Source: Planctomycetota bacterium (GTDB taxonomy: Bacteria > Planctomycetota > UBA1135 > UBA2386). Taken from it: DNA of 64,000 bases. The translations under genes were made by a program, and so were the position numbers. Below are positions 52,494 through 62,271 of the stretch, in pieces; the first letter of the stretch is position 1; each line of letters begins with the position of its first letter. The DNA is taken from assembly GCA_016716265.1 (NCBI GenBank), contig JADJWQ010000006.1, positions 2,879,501-2,943,500 of the forward strand, given 5' to 3'. A model generated the notes under the pieces. The model searched no databases and was not told the DNA's origin. It worked only from the letters and a program-made list of their open reading frames with translations.

Positions 52494-54226
52494 ACGGCAC
52501 CTCCCGGCGGCAACGAGGCGCACTCCGCAGCGAAGCGGCCGTCGCGGTACGGCGGCAGGTCGACTGGCACGTTACGGGCGTGGAACTCGCGCCAGTGGTT
52601 CCAGAATGCGGGGGTGAACAGGTGCTCGTAGAGCTGGCGGAACAGTGCGCCGTGCTGGGCCGGCGGCGGCACGAACGCGCGGAACTCCGCGGGGAACACG
52701 TCGCCGTCGCACACCGGGAATTGCGGCTCGGCCGCCCACAGCTCGTCGTCGTCGCGCGGCTCGGGGAACGCGCGGAAGCGGCAGGCACCGAGATCGGTGA
52801 CGTCGTCGAAATCGTAGAGCACCACGCGACCGTCGCTGCCGACCCCGAAGTTCTTCGGCAGCAGATCGCCCGCGAACACGTTGGTGCGCGCGAGGTCCTC
52901 GAGCGCGCGCCCGTAGTCGACCACGGCGGCGTGCGCCGCATCGGGATCCGCCTCGCGCAGGAACACGTCGAGCGGCACGAGGCGGCGCTCGACGAGCGCA
53001 TAGCGGAGACGGACCCGGCCCGCGTCGACGCTCACCGCCGCGCCACACTCGCCGAGCAGCTCGTCGAGCAGCTGCGGCGCGAACGCCGCCACCGGCAGCT
53101 CGAGGCCACGCAGCAGCTGCGAGTCGGCGAGCCGGCCGACGCGGTCCTGGGCGGCGACGAAGCGATAGCGCTCCAGCACGCGGGACGGCGTCGTGGCCTT
53201 CGGCGGCCGCGAGGTATCGCGGGGGACCTTGACGACCCAGTCGAGCCCGGCGGCCGTGAACACCGCCATCACGAGTCCAGCGACGCCGGGCGCGCGCACG
53301 AAGCACTCCGAGCCACGCTCGGCGGCGGCGAGCAGCGACGCACGGATGCACGCCTTGCCGACGTCCGGATGCCCGATGTTGATGAACAGCTGCTCGGGGT
53401 GCTTCGCCGGCAGCAGCGCGGACAGCCAGGCGACGAGCTCCGCCGGCGCGTCGTCGCGCACGAACAGGTAGGAGCGCGAGAAGGCGAACACCGCGACGAC
53501 CTCGGTCTCGCCCAGCAGCAGCGCGTCGACGCGCACACCGTCGTCGCGGTGCACCAACGCCACGGCAAACGGCTGCGGAGCATCCGCGGGCGAGCGGCCG
53601 ACGACATACGCGCGCTGGTTGCGGAAGAACGGCTGCGGCCACAGCTCGAACGGGCCCGGGTCGGGCAGGCCACGCGCGGCGAAGCGCTCGCGCAGCCAGG
53701 TGGCGTCGCCGTCGACGTCGCCGAGCTCGACCTCGGCCCCGATGCCACGGCACGCCCGCAGCAGCAGCTCCCGCAGTCCGGGGCAGCGCACCGGGTGCGC
53801 CGCGGCCGCCGCGGCCGTCCGCGGATCGACGTGCGGAGGCAGGTTGGGGACCGGCAGCCCCAGCCGCTCGGCGATTTCCGCGACCAGGGTGCGCGCCCGC
53901 AGCGGGTCGAGCGCGCCGCGCACCTCGTCGAGCGCGGCCGTCCACTCCGCCGCCGTGGGCCGGGCGCCGAGATCGCGGAGCAGCGCCTCCGCTGCGTCGT
54001 CGACGACCGCATCGAAGCCCTGGACCCGCTCGCGGGCCGCCGCGCGCTGCGCGTCCCAGCGCCGCTGCGCGAACGCCTCGATCGCGCGCTCGACGTACGG
54101 GCCATTGCGCCCGCGCCACGCGGGGAGCTGGCCGTCGAGCCAACGCTCCAGTCGCGATCCCAGGTCCGACATGCGGCCGCAGCGATAGGGCGCGGGCGGC
54201 GCGGCGGAAGGGTCGGCGACGGACAT
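52490..54226 (-). CDS. aceK: Isocitrate dehydrogenase kinase/phosphatase (AceK) homologue
   Basis: 578 residues from ATG 54226; an internal ATG at 54172 is also possible. The AceK signature elements are present: QLFINIGHPDVGKA, GLVMAVFTAAGLDWVVKVPRD (ATP-binding lysine) and TNVFAGDLLPKNFGV..GRVVLYDFDDV (catalytic loop and metal site). The length equals that of enterobacterial AceK. It phosphorylates and dephosphorylates isocitrate dehydrogenase to divert carbon into the glyoxylate shunt. No aceB, aceA or icd gene is nearby; instead it is coupled to the DUF6671-like gene, which suggests a transferred or rearranged unit. Confidence 0.85.
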   Translation of the reverse strand: MSVADPSAAPPAPYRCGRMSDLGSRLERWLDGQLPAWRGRNGPYVERAIEAFAQRRWDAQRAAARERVQGFDAVVDDAAEALLRDLGARPTAAEWTAALDEVRGALDPLRARTLVAEIAERLGLPVPNLPPHVDPRTAAAAAAHPVRCPGLRELLLRACRGIGAEVELGDVDGDATWLRERFAARGLPDPGPFELWPQPFFRNQRAYVVGRSPADAPQPFAVALVHRDDGVRVDALLLGETEVVAVFAFSRSYLFVRDDAPAELVAWLSALLPAKHPEQLFINIGHPDVGKACIRASLLAAAERGSECFVRAPGVAGLVMAVFTAAGLDWVVKVPRDTSRPPKATTPSRVLERYRFVAAQDRVGRLADSQLLRGLELPVAAFAPQLLDELLGECGAAVSVDAGRVRLRYALVERRLVPLDVFLREADPDAAHAAVVDYGRALEDLARTNVFAGDLLPKNFGVGSDGRVVLYDFDDVTDLGACRFRAFPEPRDDDELWAAEPQFPVCDGDVFPAEFRAFVPPPAQHGALFRQLYEHLFTPAFWNHWREFHARNVPVDLPPYRDGRFAAECASLPPGGAV

Positions 54227-54321
54227 CCGCCCATCATGGAGCTGTGCCGGTTCTTGCAGCGCACGGCCCCGACCCCGATCCTCGGCCGTGATCCGTCCGT
54301 CCGACCTCGCGAGCCAACCCC

Positions 54322-55389
54322 GTGCGCATCCCGCCCCGCCGCGCCCGACGACTGCTGTTCGGCATCTCGATCGGCCTCGTCTCGCTGCTCGTCGCGGTGT
54401 TCGTGGCGGACCGGGTGATCGGCCGGCTCGACCTGTTCGGAGTCAACTACCCGAAGGAGACGCTGCGCTGGCGCACCGAGATGACCGAGCTGCGCCTGTA
54501 CCGACCCGACGGCACGCTCGACCTCGACGGTGAGCTGTTCGCGCAGAAGCCGAACGTGACGGTCGAGTTCGGCAGCTTCACGATCGCCGTCAACTCGCTC
54601 GGCTTCCGCGGACCCGAGATCGCGAAACAGAAGCCCACCGGCACCTATCGGGTCCTCGCACTGGGAGATTCGGTGACTCTCGGCTGGGGGGTGAACGACG
54701 ACGTGACCTTCGTCCGCCGGCTCGAGCGCGCACTGAATGCGCAGGGCGGCGGGCGGCGCTTCGAGGTCGTCAACACCGGGCACCTGATGTACGACACGAC
54801 GCAGGAGCTCGCCTTGCTGCGGGATCGCGGGCTGGCGCTCGACCCGGACCTCGTGCTGCTGACGTTCGTCGTCAACGACATCGAGCCGACCCGCGACCTG
54901 GCCGAGGCGCTCCTGCGCATGCAGGCCGAGCCGCCGCAACCGCCGACCGGCATCCGGCCCTGGCTGCAGCGTCGGTTCGCCGAATGGCTGCCGTCGCTGC
55001 ACTCGCTGTGGGAGCACTACTCGCAGTACGCGGTCGCCGACAGCGCGCCGGCGGCCGACGGACCGGTACCGCGGCCGGAGGACAGCGAGGTCGGCAAGCG
55101 CGGTTGGGAGCGGAGCAAGGCCGCGCTCCTCGAGATCCGCGACCTGTGCGCGGCGCGCGGCATCCCGCTGCTGGTCCTCGACCACACGCTGCCGCCGATC
55201 CCGTCGTTGCCGGAGTTCTGCGCCGAGCACGGCATCGCGTGCCACGACCTGCGCTTCACGCCCGAGGAGGGCAAGCTGCCGATGTACAACTCGGTGCGCG
55301 ATCCGCACGCCAACGCGCTCGGCAATCAGCTCCTGTACGAGAAGCTGCGGCGCGCGCTGAAGGACGCCGGCCTGTTCGATCTGCGCTGA
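54322..55389 (+). CDS. Membrane-anchored SGNH/GDSL-family hydrolase
   Basis: 355 residues from GTG 54322. One N-terminal transmembrane helix (LLFGISIGLVSLLVAVFVADRVI) precedes an extracytoplasmic SGNH domain. Block I is LALGDSVTLGWGV (nucleophile Ser), the Asn block is FVVNDIEP, and block V is RDPHANALGN (Asp-Pro-His). Together these give the Ser-Asp-His triad. Such enzymes deacylate lipids or remove O-acetyl groups from polysaccharides; the substrate is unknown. It diverges from the aceK unit. Confidence 0.85.
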   Translation: MRIPPRRARRLLFGISIGLVSLLVAVFVADRVIGRLDLFGVNYPKETLRWRTEMTELRLYRPDGTLDLDGELFAQKPNVTVEFGSFTIAVNSLGFRGPEIAKQKPTGTYRVLALGDSVTLGWGVNDDVTFVRRLERALNAQGGGRRFEVVNTGHLMYDTTQELALLRDRGLALDPDLVLLTFVVNDIEPTRDLAEALLRMQAEPPQPPTGIRPWLQRRFAEWLPSLHSLWEHYSQYAVADSAPAADGPVPRPEDSEVGKRGWERSKAALLEIRDLCAARGIPLLVLDHTLPPIPSLPEFCAEHGIACHDLRFTPEEGKLPMYNSVRDPHANALGNQLLYEKLRRALKDAGLFDLR

Positions 55390-55516
55390 TCGACGGCGGC
55401 CGGTCCCGGCAACGCTCGCTGCGACGCCCTGGGAACACGACGACTTCGGCGGGCCGCCGTGGACGCTCGCGGCGGCGGTGCGTTCCACCGACGATTCCGA
55501 CCGTCCGGAGCACGCG

Positions 55517-57181
55517 ATGACCGTCCGCACCCTCGCGATCCTCTCCGCGCTCGCCGCGAGCTGGCTGACGCCGGCATCCGCGCGCGCCCAGGCCGCCCCG
55601 ACCGCGCGCACCGACGCCGGCGTCGTCCGCGGTGAATGGCTCGATGTCGGCGGCGTCGCGGTCGCGGCCTTCCGCGGCATCCCGTTCGCGGCCCCGCCGA
55701 ACGGTCCGCTGCGCTTCCGGCCGCCGGAACCGGTCGCGGCCTGGGACGGGGAGCGGGAGTGCGCCGCGTGGCCGAAGGCGTGCCCCCAGCCGCACGCCGC
55801 GGGCGGCGGGAGCTTTCCCGGGCAATCGGAGGACTGCCTGTACCTGAACGTCTGGACCACCGCCGGTGCCGGACCGGAGACCGCTCCCGGCGCGGAGTTC
55901 GGGCGCCGCGCGCCGCGACCCGTCATGGTGTGGATCCACGGCGGTGGCAATCTGGTCGGGGGCACGAGCTCGCCGATCTACGACGGCCGGCACTTCGCCG
56001 CGCACGGGGTCGTGCTGGTGTCGATCCAGTACCGGCTCGGCGCGTTCGGCTACCTCGCGCACCCCGCGCTGACGGCGGAGCGCGAGGAGCTCGACGGCGT
56101 GCACGCGAGCGGCAATTGGGGTCTGCTCGACCAGCTCGCGGCATTGCGCTGGGTGCAGCGGAACATCGCAGCGTTCGGCGGCGATCCGCAGTGCGTCACC
56201 GTGTTCGGCGAGTCGGCGGGTGCCGCGAACGTCACGCATCTGATGGCGAGCCCGCTGGCCGCCGGGTTGTTCCACCGTGCGATCGCGGAGTCGGGCTACT
56301 TCAGCGAGAACGTGCCGTTCCTCGACGAGTCGAGCGGCCGGCGCCGACCGGCCGCACACGACAACGGGCGGGACTTCGTCGAGCGCCTGGGCATCCGCAC
56401 GGACGACCCCGCCGAGCTGCGCGCGGCGCTGCGCGCGGTGACCGTCGACGACATCCTGGCGGTCCCGATGACGATCGGTGGCATGGCGCCCGGCTTCGGT
56501 GGCGAACGCGCGTTCCGCCTCGGCCCGATCGTCGACGGTGACGTGCTGCCGCGCGCGCCGGAGGAGGTCTGGCGCGCCGGCCAGATGCTGAAGGTGCCGC
56601 TGATCGCGGGCAGCAACCTCGACGACGGCTCGGTGTTCAGCGCGTCGAACCCGGTGCGCACGGTGCGGGCCTACCGCCTGGCGCTCCTGGCCGTGTTCGG
56701 CCGCGACGCCGCCCGCGCACGTGAGCTGTTCCCGGCCGCGACCGACGGCGAGGTCCCCGCCGCGGTGCACCGCGCAATCACGGCACTCGCGTTCCGCGCA
56801 CCGGCACGGCGCCTCGCGCGCTGGGTCGACGCGGCCGGCGGCGACGCGTGGCTCTACCACTTCACGCGCGATCCCGGGATCGGCCGCGCGTCGCGGCAGG
56901 GCGTGTTCCACGGCCTCGAGATCGGCTACGTGTTCGGCACGCTGGCGCGCTTCGGCTCGGAAGCCGACCGCGCGCTGGCCACCGACATGCAGCGCCGCTG
57001 GATCGCGTTCGCGCGCACCGGCGATCCGAACGGCGACGACACGGATGGGATCGTGCCGCGCTGGCCGCGCCACGATGCCGAGCACGACGCGTACCTCGAG
57101 TTCGGCGAGGCCGTCACCGTCAGCGACGGTCTCGACCGCGCCGCGTGCGACCTGCTCGACGCGCTCGCCGCGCGCGATTGA
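55517..57181 (+). CDS. Secreted type-B carboxylesterase (alpha/beta hydrolase)
   Basis: 554 residues from ATG 55517, chosen because it begins a signal peptide (RTLAILSALAASWLTPASARAQ). The family core is complete: FRGIPFAAPPNGPLRFRPP, EDCLYLNVWT, MVWIHGGGN (oxyanion hole), and nucleophile Ser233 in FGESAGAAN. The acidic-residue segment reads SNLDDGSVF where relatives usually have Glu, and the catalytic His is in VFHGLEIGYVFG. It hydrolyses carboxylic esters outside the cytoplasm; the substrate is unknown. Confidence 0.9.
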   Translation: MTVRTLAILSALAASWLTPASARAQAAPTARTDAGVVRGEWLDVGGVAVAAFRGIPFAAPPNGPLRFRPPEPVAAWDGERECAAWPKACPQPHAAGGGSFPGQSEDCLYLNVWTTAGAGPETAPGAEFGRRAPRPVMVWIHGGGNLVGGTSSPIYDGRHFAAHGVVLVSIQYRLGAFGYLAHPALTAEREELDGVHASGNWGLLDQLAALRWVQRNIAAFGGDPQCVTVFGESAGAANVTHLMASPLAAGLFHRAIAESGYFSENVPFLDESSGRRRPAAHDNGRDFVERLGIRTDDPAELRAALRAVTVDDILAVPMTIGGMAPGFGGERAFRLGPIVDGDVLPRAPEEVWRAGQMLKVPLIAGSNLDDGSVFSASNPVRTVRAYRLALLAVFGRDAARARELFPAATDGEVPAAVHRAITALAFRAPARRLARWVDAAGGDAWLYHFTRDPGIGRASRQGVFHGLEIGYVFGTLARFGSEADRALATDMQRRWIAFARTGDPNGDDTDGIVPRWPRHDAEHDAYLEFGEAVTVSDGLDRAACDLLDALAARD

Positions 57182-57240
57182 GGCTCGCTCGGTGCGGCCG
57201 TGGCGTCGGGAGCGCGCGAACCGGCCGATCCCCGTCGGCC

Positions 57241-57693
57241 TCAACGGTGCACGGCGATCGAGCCCTTGCCCACCCCCTCGACATCCAGCCAGAGCAGCGC
57301 GTCGTCGGTGAACGGGTCGGGGACCTCGGGGTGGCCGTGCATCCGGGTCGCCGTCTCCCGCTCGAACAGCGCCTTCATCGAGCCACGACCGCTCTCGTCG
57401 CCGATCCAGCCGCGCACCACGGGGAGCGCCACGCCTGCCGCGAAGTCGAGGTCGAAGTCGCCCTCGGCACCGGCGGCGAGCTCGATCACCTGGAACACCT
57501 CGATCCGCAGCGCGCCGATCTCGACCGTGCCGAGCGCGATGCGCTCGGCGTGCGGGGCGTGGCCCGCGTCGTGCCGCTCCCGGGTGGTTTCGCCGCCCGC
57601 GCCGGCGGGCGGGGGCGTGGAGGTCCGCTCGCCGCCGCAGCCGACGGCGAGCAGGACCAGGGCTGCGAAGATCGGCATCGACGTGGGCTTCAT
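57241..57693 (-). CDS. Small periplasmic lipoprotein at the end of the second efflux operon
   Basis: 150 residues. ATG 57693 overlaps the pump stop as ATGA. The lipobox is ALVLLAVGC. The mature part has RERHDAGHAPHAERIALGTVEIGALRIEVFQVIELAAGAEG and ends ALLWLDVEGVGKGSIAVHR, a compact beta domain with several His at the start that could bind metal. No enzyme family was recognised. Position suggests a periplasmic accessory of the RND system. Confidence 0.65.
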   Translation of the reverse strand: MKPTSMPIFAALVLLAVGCGGERTSTPPPAGAGGETTRERHDAGHAPHAERIALGTVEIGALRIEVFQVIELAAGAEGDFDLDFAAGVALPVVRGWIGDESGRGSMKALFERETATRMHGHPEVPDPFTDDALLWLDVEGVGKGSIAVHR

Positions 57694-60600
57694 CGTTCGG
57701 TCTCGGGGCGGACGGGAGTCGGCACGGCGTCGGCCGCGGTCTTCCGGAACAACAGGAAGAAGCCGGCGGGGACGACCAGGAGGTTCAGGAAGGTCGAGGA
57801 CAGGAGGCCGCCGAGGACGACGACCGAGAGCGGAGCGAGCAGCTCGCTGCCCGGCTCACCGGCGGCGAGCACGAGCGGTAGCAGGCCGAGCGCCGCGGTC
57901 AGGGCGGTCATCAGGATCGGTGCGAGCCGCTCCTGCGAGCCGCGGACGACTGCGACCTCGAAGGGCACCCCCGCCGCCATGAGGTCGAAGTAGTGGCGGA
58001 CCAGCAGGATGCCGTTCCGGACCGCAATGCCGAACAGCGACACGAAGCCGACCATGCTCGCGATCGAGATCACCGGGGCCTGATAGCGGCCACCGCCGAG
58101 GCCCAGGAGCGCGAGCGTGTTGCCGACGAGGCTCGGCGATTCGACGACGTAGATCGCGGCGATACCACCGATCAACGACAGCGGGAGATTGACCATCACG
58201 AGGATGGCGACGCGCAGCGAGCCGAGCGCGCCCTGGATCAGCATGAGCATCAGCAGCGTGACGGCGGCACCGAGCACGAGGATCGTCCGGCTCGCTGCCT
58301 GCTGCGCCTCGAACTGACCGCCGAACGCGACGGTGCAACCGGCCGCCGTGACGATCGGCGTCACGCGTCGCTCGACTTCCTCGACGAGCTGGCCGAGGTT
58401 GTAACCCTCGGCCACGTTGCACGAGATCACCGCCTTCCGCCGGGCGTTCTCGCGCGCGATCAGCGTGGCCGTCCGCTCGGGACCGATGTCGGCCACCTCG
58501 CGCAACCGCACCATCGCGCCGCCCGCCCCGCGCAGCACGAGGTTCTCGACGTCGCGGACGCCGGCGCGCTCGTCGGGGTGCAGGCGGACGGTGATCGCGT
58601 AGCGCCGGATGCCCTCGTTGACCTCGGCGACGGCCACGCCGAGCAGGGCCTTCTGGACCTGACCCGCCGCCGCGGCCGGCGTCAGACCGTAGGCCGCGAG
58701 GTCCTGCGGCCGGTAGCGGACCGGCAGCGACGTCGTCAACACCTCGCGATTGGCGGCGACGTCGCGCGTGCCGGGCGTCGACTCCAGCACGTGTTCGATC
58801 TCCGCGGCGAGCCCGCGCAGGACGGTCAGGTCGTCGCCGAACACCAGGACCGTGATCGCCGCCGGCGTTCCCGACAGGACGTGCGACATCCGGTGCTCGA
58901 TCGGCTGGCCGATGCTGGTGGTGATCCCGGGCACGCCGGCGAGCACCGCGTCGATCGCCCGCCGGACCGCGTGCTTGTCGCGACCGGGCAGGACCGAGAC
59001 CTCGACCTCCGAGAAGCTGACCGGCTCGGCATGCTCGTCGCGCTCGGCGCGGCCGGTGCGGCTGACGACCGTGCGCACGCCGTCGATCTCGCGCAGGCGG
59101 GACTCGATGCCGACCGCCAGTCGACTGCTCTCCGCCAGCGAGGTCCCCGGCGGCGCCATCAGGAAGACCGTGAACGTCCCCTCGTTGAACTCCGGCAGGA
59201 AGCTCCGGCCGAACGTCGCGCCGAGACCGAGGGCGGCAGCGGTCGCGAGCAGTGCCGCGGCGACGATCGCGCCGCCGTGACGCAGTGCGAAGCGCAGCGC
59301 CGGCTCGTAGAGGCGCTTCAGCCAGCGGATCAGGAAGCCGTCGCCGTGCCCGCCGTTGCGCCCGACCCTCGCCAGCAGCACGCGCGACAGCGCGGGCGTG
59401 ACGGTGACCGCGACGAGCAGGGACGCGATCGTCGAGACGATGTAGGCGATCCCGAGCGGCCTGAAGAAGCGTCCTTCCAGACCGTGCAGGACGAGCAACG
59501 GCAGGAAGACCATCACGATGATGACCGTCGCGAACACCATCGGCTTGCGGATCTCGTCGCTCGCGGCGAGCACGGTCGGCACGATGGCGCCGCGCTCTGC
59601 GGGCGGCTTCGCGGCGTTCTCACGCAGCCGGCGGAACACGTTCTCGACGTAGATGATCGCGTCGTCGACGAGGCCGCCGATCGCGACCGCGAGACCGCCG
59701 AGCGTCATCACGTTGATCGTCATCCCGAGCGCCGTGAGCACGAGCAGCGCCGCGGCGAGGCTCAGCGGGATCGCAGTCAGCGTGATCAGCGTCGTCCGCA
59801 CGTCGAGCAGGAACAGCACGAGGATGACGACCACGAAGATCGACGCGTCGCGCAGCACCGCGAGCAGGTTGTCGACCGACAGCTCGATGAAGTCCGTCTG
59901 CCGCATGACGTGGCGGTTGAGCACCATGCCCTCGGGTAGCGTGCGCTCGGCCTGGACGAGCGCTGCGTCGATCGCCTCGGTGAGTCGCAGCGTGTTCGTG
60001 CCCGGCGACTTCTGGACCGAGAGCACGACCGCGCTCCGCCCGCCCTCCGACGCGGTACCGCGCTTGGGTGCCGCGCCGAGCGCGACGTCGGCCACCTGGC
60101 CGATCGTGATCGCCCTGCCGCCGACGACGCGCACCACGGTGCCGGCGATGTCGGCGACGGAGCGGACGCGCCCGGTCTGGCGGATCGGCAGCTCGAGTCC
60201 GCCGACGTCCGGCAGGTAACCGGCGCCGGCGGTGCTGTGCGCGGCGCTCGCCGCCTCGACGACGTCCTCGATCGTCAGGTCGTACAGGCGCAGCTTCTCC
60301 TGCCGGACGTGGACCTGGTACTCGGGAAGCTCGCCGCCGATCGCGACGACCTGGGCGACGCCCTGGACGGCGAGCAGCAGGTTGCGGAGGTCGAACTCGG
60401 CATGCGCACGCAGCTCCATCCCCGTGCGCGAGCCATCCGGCGACGACAGCGACAGCAGCATGATCTCGCCGGTGATCGACGTCACCGGCGTGATCTCGGC
60501 ATGGACGTCCGCCGGCAGCGACTCGCGCACCGCGGCCAGCTTCTCGTTCACGAGGGTCCGCGCGCGGTAGATGTCCTCACCCCAGTCGAACTCGACCCAG

Positions 60601-60878
60601 ACGATCGACAGGCCGATCGCGCTCGAGCTGCGGACGCGCCGCACACCAGGCAGCCCGTTGACCGAGCTCTCGATCGGGAACGTGACGTTCTGCTCGACCT
60701 CGTCGGCCGCGAGCCCGCCCGCCTCGGTCAGCACGACGACGGTCGGGGCATTGAGCTCGGGAAAGACGTCGATCGGCGTCCGCGGCACCTGGTAGGCGGC
60801 GGCGACGAGGACGACGCCGGCGAGCAGCAGGACGAGCGACGGTTGGCGGACCGATGCGGCGATCAGCTTGCGGAACAT
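57690..60878 (-). CDS. Heavy-metal-type RND efflux pump (CzcA/CusA superfamily)
   Basis: 1062 residues from ATG 60878. Topology is two sets of six membrane segments around large periplasmic loops. The start is MFRKLIAASVRQPSLVLLL. Segment four reads VMTLGGLAVAIGGLVDDAIIYVENVFRRL, with two acidic residues as in divalent-cation exporters. Later landmarks are FGRSFLPEFNEGTFTVFLMAPPGTS and LIQGALGSLRVAILVMVNLPLSLIGG. It is more distant from the CusA at 43348 than two Cu pumps would be, so a different metal is likely. HlyD- and TolC-type partners precede it and a small lipoprotein follows. Confidence 0.93.
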   Translation of the reverse strand: MFRKLIAASVRQPSLVLLLAGVVLVAAAYQVPRTPIDVFPELNAPTVVVLTEAGGLAADEVEQNVTFPIESSVNGLPGVRRVRSSSAIGLSIVWVEFDWGEDIYRARTLVNEKLAAVRESLPADVHAEITPVTSITGEIMLLSLSSPDGSRTGMELRAHAEFDLRNLLLAVQGVAQVVAIGGELPEYQVHVRQEKLRLYDLTIEDVVEAASAAHSTAGAGYLPDVGGLELPIRQTGRVRSVADIAGTVVRVVGGRAITIGQVADVALGAAPKRGTASEGGRSAVVLSVQKSPGTNTLRLTEAIDAALVQAERTLPEGMVLNRHVMRQTDFIELSVDNLLAVLRDASIFVVVILVLFLLDVRTTLITLTAIPLSLAAALLVLTALGMTINVMTLGGLAVAIGGLVDDAIIYVENVFRRLRENAAKPPAERGAIVPTVLAASDEIRKPMVFATVIIVMVFLPLLVLHGLEGRFFRPLGIAYIVSTIASLLVAVTVTPALSRVLLARVGRNGGHGDGFLIRWLKRLYEPALRFALRHGGAIVAAALLATAAALGLGATFGRSFLPEFNEGTFTVFLMAPPGTSLAESSRLAVGIESRLREIDGVRTVVSRTGRAERDEHAEPVSFSEVEVSVLPGRDKHAVRRAIDAVLAGVPGITTSIGQPIEHRMSHVLSGTPAAITVLVFGDDLTVLRGLAAEIEHVLESTPGTRDVAANREVLTTSLPVRYRPQDLAAYGLTPAAAAGQVQKALLGVAVAEVNEGIRRYAITVRLHPDERAGVRDVENLVLRGAGGAMVRLREVADIGPERTATLIARENARRKAVISCNVAEGYNLGQLVEEVERRVTPIVTAAGCTVAFGGQFEAQQAASRTILVLGAAVTLLMLMLIQGALGSLRVAILVMVNLPLSLIGGIAAIYVVESPSLVGNTLALLGLGGGRYQAPVISIASMVGFVSLFGIAVRNGILLVRHYFDLMAAGVPFEVAVVRGSQERLAPILMTALTAALGLLPLVLAAGEPGSELLAPLSVVVLGGLLSSTFLNLLVVPAGFFLLFRKTAADAVPTPVRPETER

Positions 60879-60885
60879 CGCGCGC

Positions 60886-62271
60886 CTACTTGTCCTGCTC
60901 CTGGTGGAACGTGCCGTCGGCGTGGAAGTGGCCGCCCTCCGCCACGGTTCCCGAGCTCGCGAGCATCAGCTCGTAGGCGCCGGCGAGAACGACCTCGTCG
61001 CCGTCCTTGAGGCCGCTGCGGACCTCCACCCAGCGACCGTCGTCGTGTCCGAGGTCGGCCTCGATCCGGATCACGGTGTCGGGGTCCTTCGGGTCGCGAC
61101 GGAACAGCACCCGCGCCATGCCGTCGCGCAGCACACACGACGCCGGCACCGCGAGCTCGTCGGCGACGCCGCTCGCGGTCTCGACCTCGAGGAAGGCGGC
61201 GACGCCCGGCCGCGCCCAGCGGGGCAGCTCGGGCGCGCGCAGGAACAGGTCGATCGTCCGCTGCCGCGGGTCCGCCTCGACGCCGAAGTGCAGCTCGCCC
61301 GGCACGCGCTCGGCGATGTCCGCGCCCTCGGCCCGCGGCGGCACGACCCACGCGGGCAGTCCCGGGCGCAGCCGCGGCAGATCGCTCTGCAGGCCCTGCG
61401 CGCGGAACTGGACGCGCTGCAGGTCGGAGGTGACCAGGACCAGGTCGCCGACCCCGACCCAGCCGCCGCTCGCGACCGGCAGCGCGTCGGCCAGGCCGGC
61501 GGCGACCGCGCGCACCTCGATCGTGCCGAGCGAGCGCCAGAACGGCTGCCCGGCACCCTCGACGAGGCGCTCGCGGGGGATCGACAGGATCGTCGCCGCC
61601 GAGTCGAGCTCGAGCGCGATGCGGTCGTCGGCGGCCGCGAGCTCCGCCTCGAGCTCGGCGAGCGTCGCTTCGGTGCCGGCGCGCTTCTCGGCTGCCTCGG
61701 CGAGTTCGGCACGAGTCTGCGCGAGCTGGACGCGGCCCGCGGCGAGCTCGGACGCCTGCCCACCGACATCGGCGTGCGTCCGCTCGAGATCGGCGACGCG
61801 CGTCTCCATCACCAGGACCGCGTCCTCCAGGCTCTGCTCGTGGACGCGGTGTGCGGCGACCAGCGGCTGCATCGCGGCGAAGCGCGCGAGAGTCGTCTTC
61901 CGCCCGGTCTCGAGCTCGCCGAGCGCGCGCTGCATCGCGCGCCACTGCGGCGAGTCGATCCGGTACAGGACGTCGCCCGCCGCGACCGGCTGCAGCGGCT
62001 CGACGACGATCTCGACACGACCGGGGATCGGCGTGCGGTACTCGCGGCGGGCCGCCGGCAGCATCTCGAAGTGGCCCGGCACACGCATCGTCGACGCGAC
62101 GCGCCGGCGCTCGACGGCGACGAAGTCGATGCCGAGGTTGCGCCGGACGGCAGCCGGAACGGCGATGCGGTTCGACGGCGACGGCACCTCGCTGTGCGGT
62201 CGGATCGCGGAGGGTTCGGCGTCGCAGGCGGCGAGCAGGCCGAGGGCCAGCGGGAGGATCGGTGCCTTCAT
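60886..62271 (-). CDS. HlyD/CzcB-type periplasmic adaptor lipoprotein
   Basis: 461 residues. ATG 62271 overlaps the upstream stop as ATGA. Lipobox GLLAAC is followed by the adaptor core: RTPIPGRVEIVVEPLQPVAAGDVLYRIDSPQW, a long coiled-coil hairpin (about residues 120-215), and a beta-barrel section. The C-terminal membrane-proximal domain has VLRDGMARVLFRR and SGLKDGDEVVLAGAYELM. The last residues are His-rich (GGHFHADGTFHQEQDK), a possible metal-binding tail. It bridges the RND pump and the TolC-type channel. Confidence 0.9.
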   Translation of the reverse strand: MKAPILPLALGLLAACDAEPSAIRPHSEVPSPSNRIAVPAAVRRNLGIDFVAVERRRVASTMRVPGHFEMLPAARREYRTPIPGRVEIVVEPLQPVAAGDVLYRIDSPQWRAMQRALGELETGRKTTLARFAAMQPLVAAHRVHEQSLEDAVLVMETRVADLERTHADVGGQASELAAGRVQLAQTRAELAEAAEKRAGTEATLAELEAELAAADDRIALELDSAATILSIPRERLVEGAGQPFWRSLGTIEVRAVAAGLADALPVASGGWVGVGDLVLVTSDLQRVQFRAQGLQSDLPRLRPGLPAWVVPPRAEGADIAERVPGELHFGVEADPRQRTIDLFLRAPELPRWARPGVAAFLEVETASGVADELAVPASCVLRDGMARVLFRRDPKDPDTVIRIEADLGHDDGRWVEVRSGLKDGDEVVLAGAYELMLASSGTVAEGGHFHADGTFHQEQDK

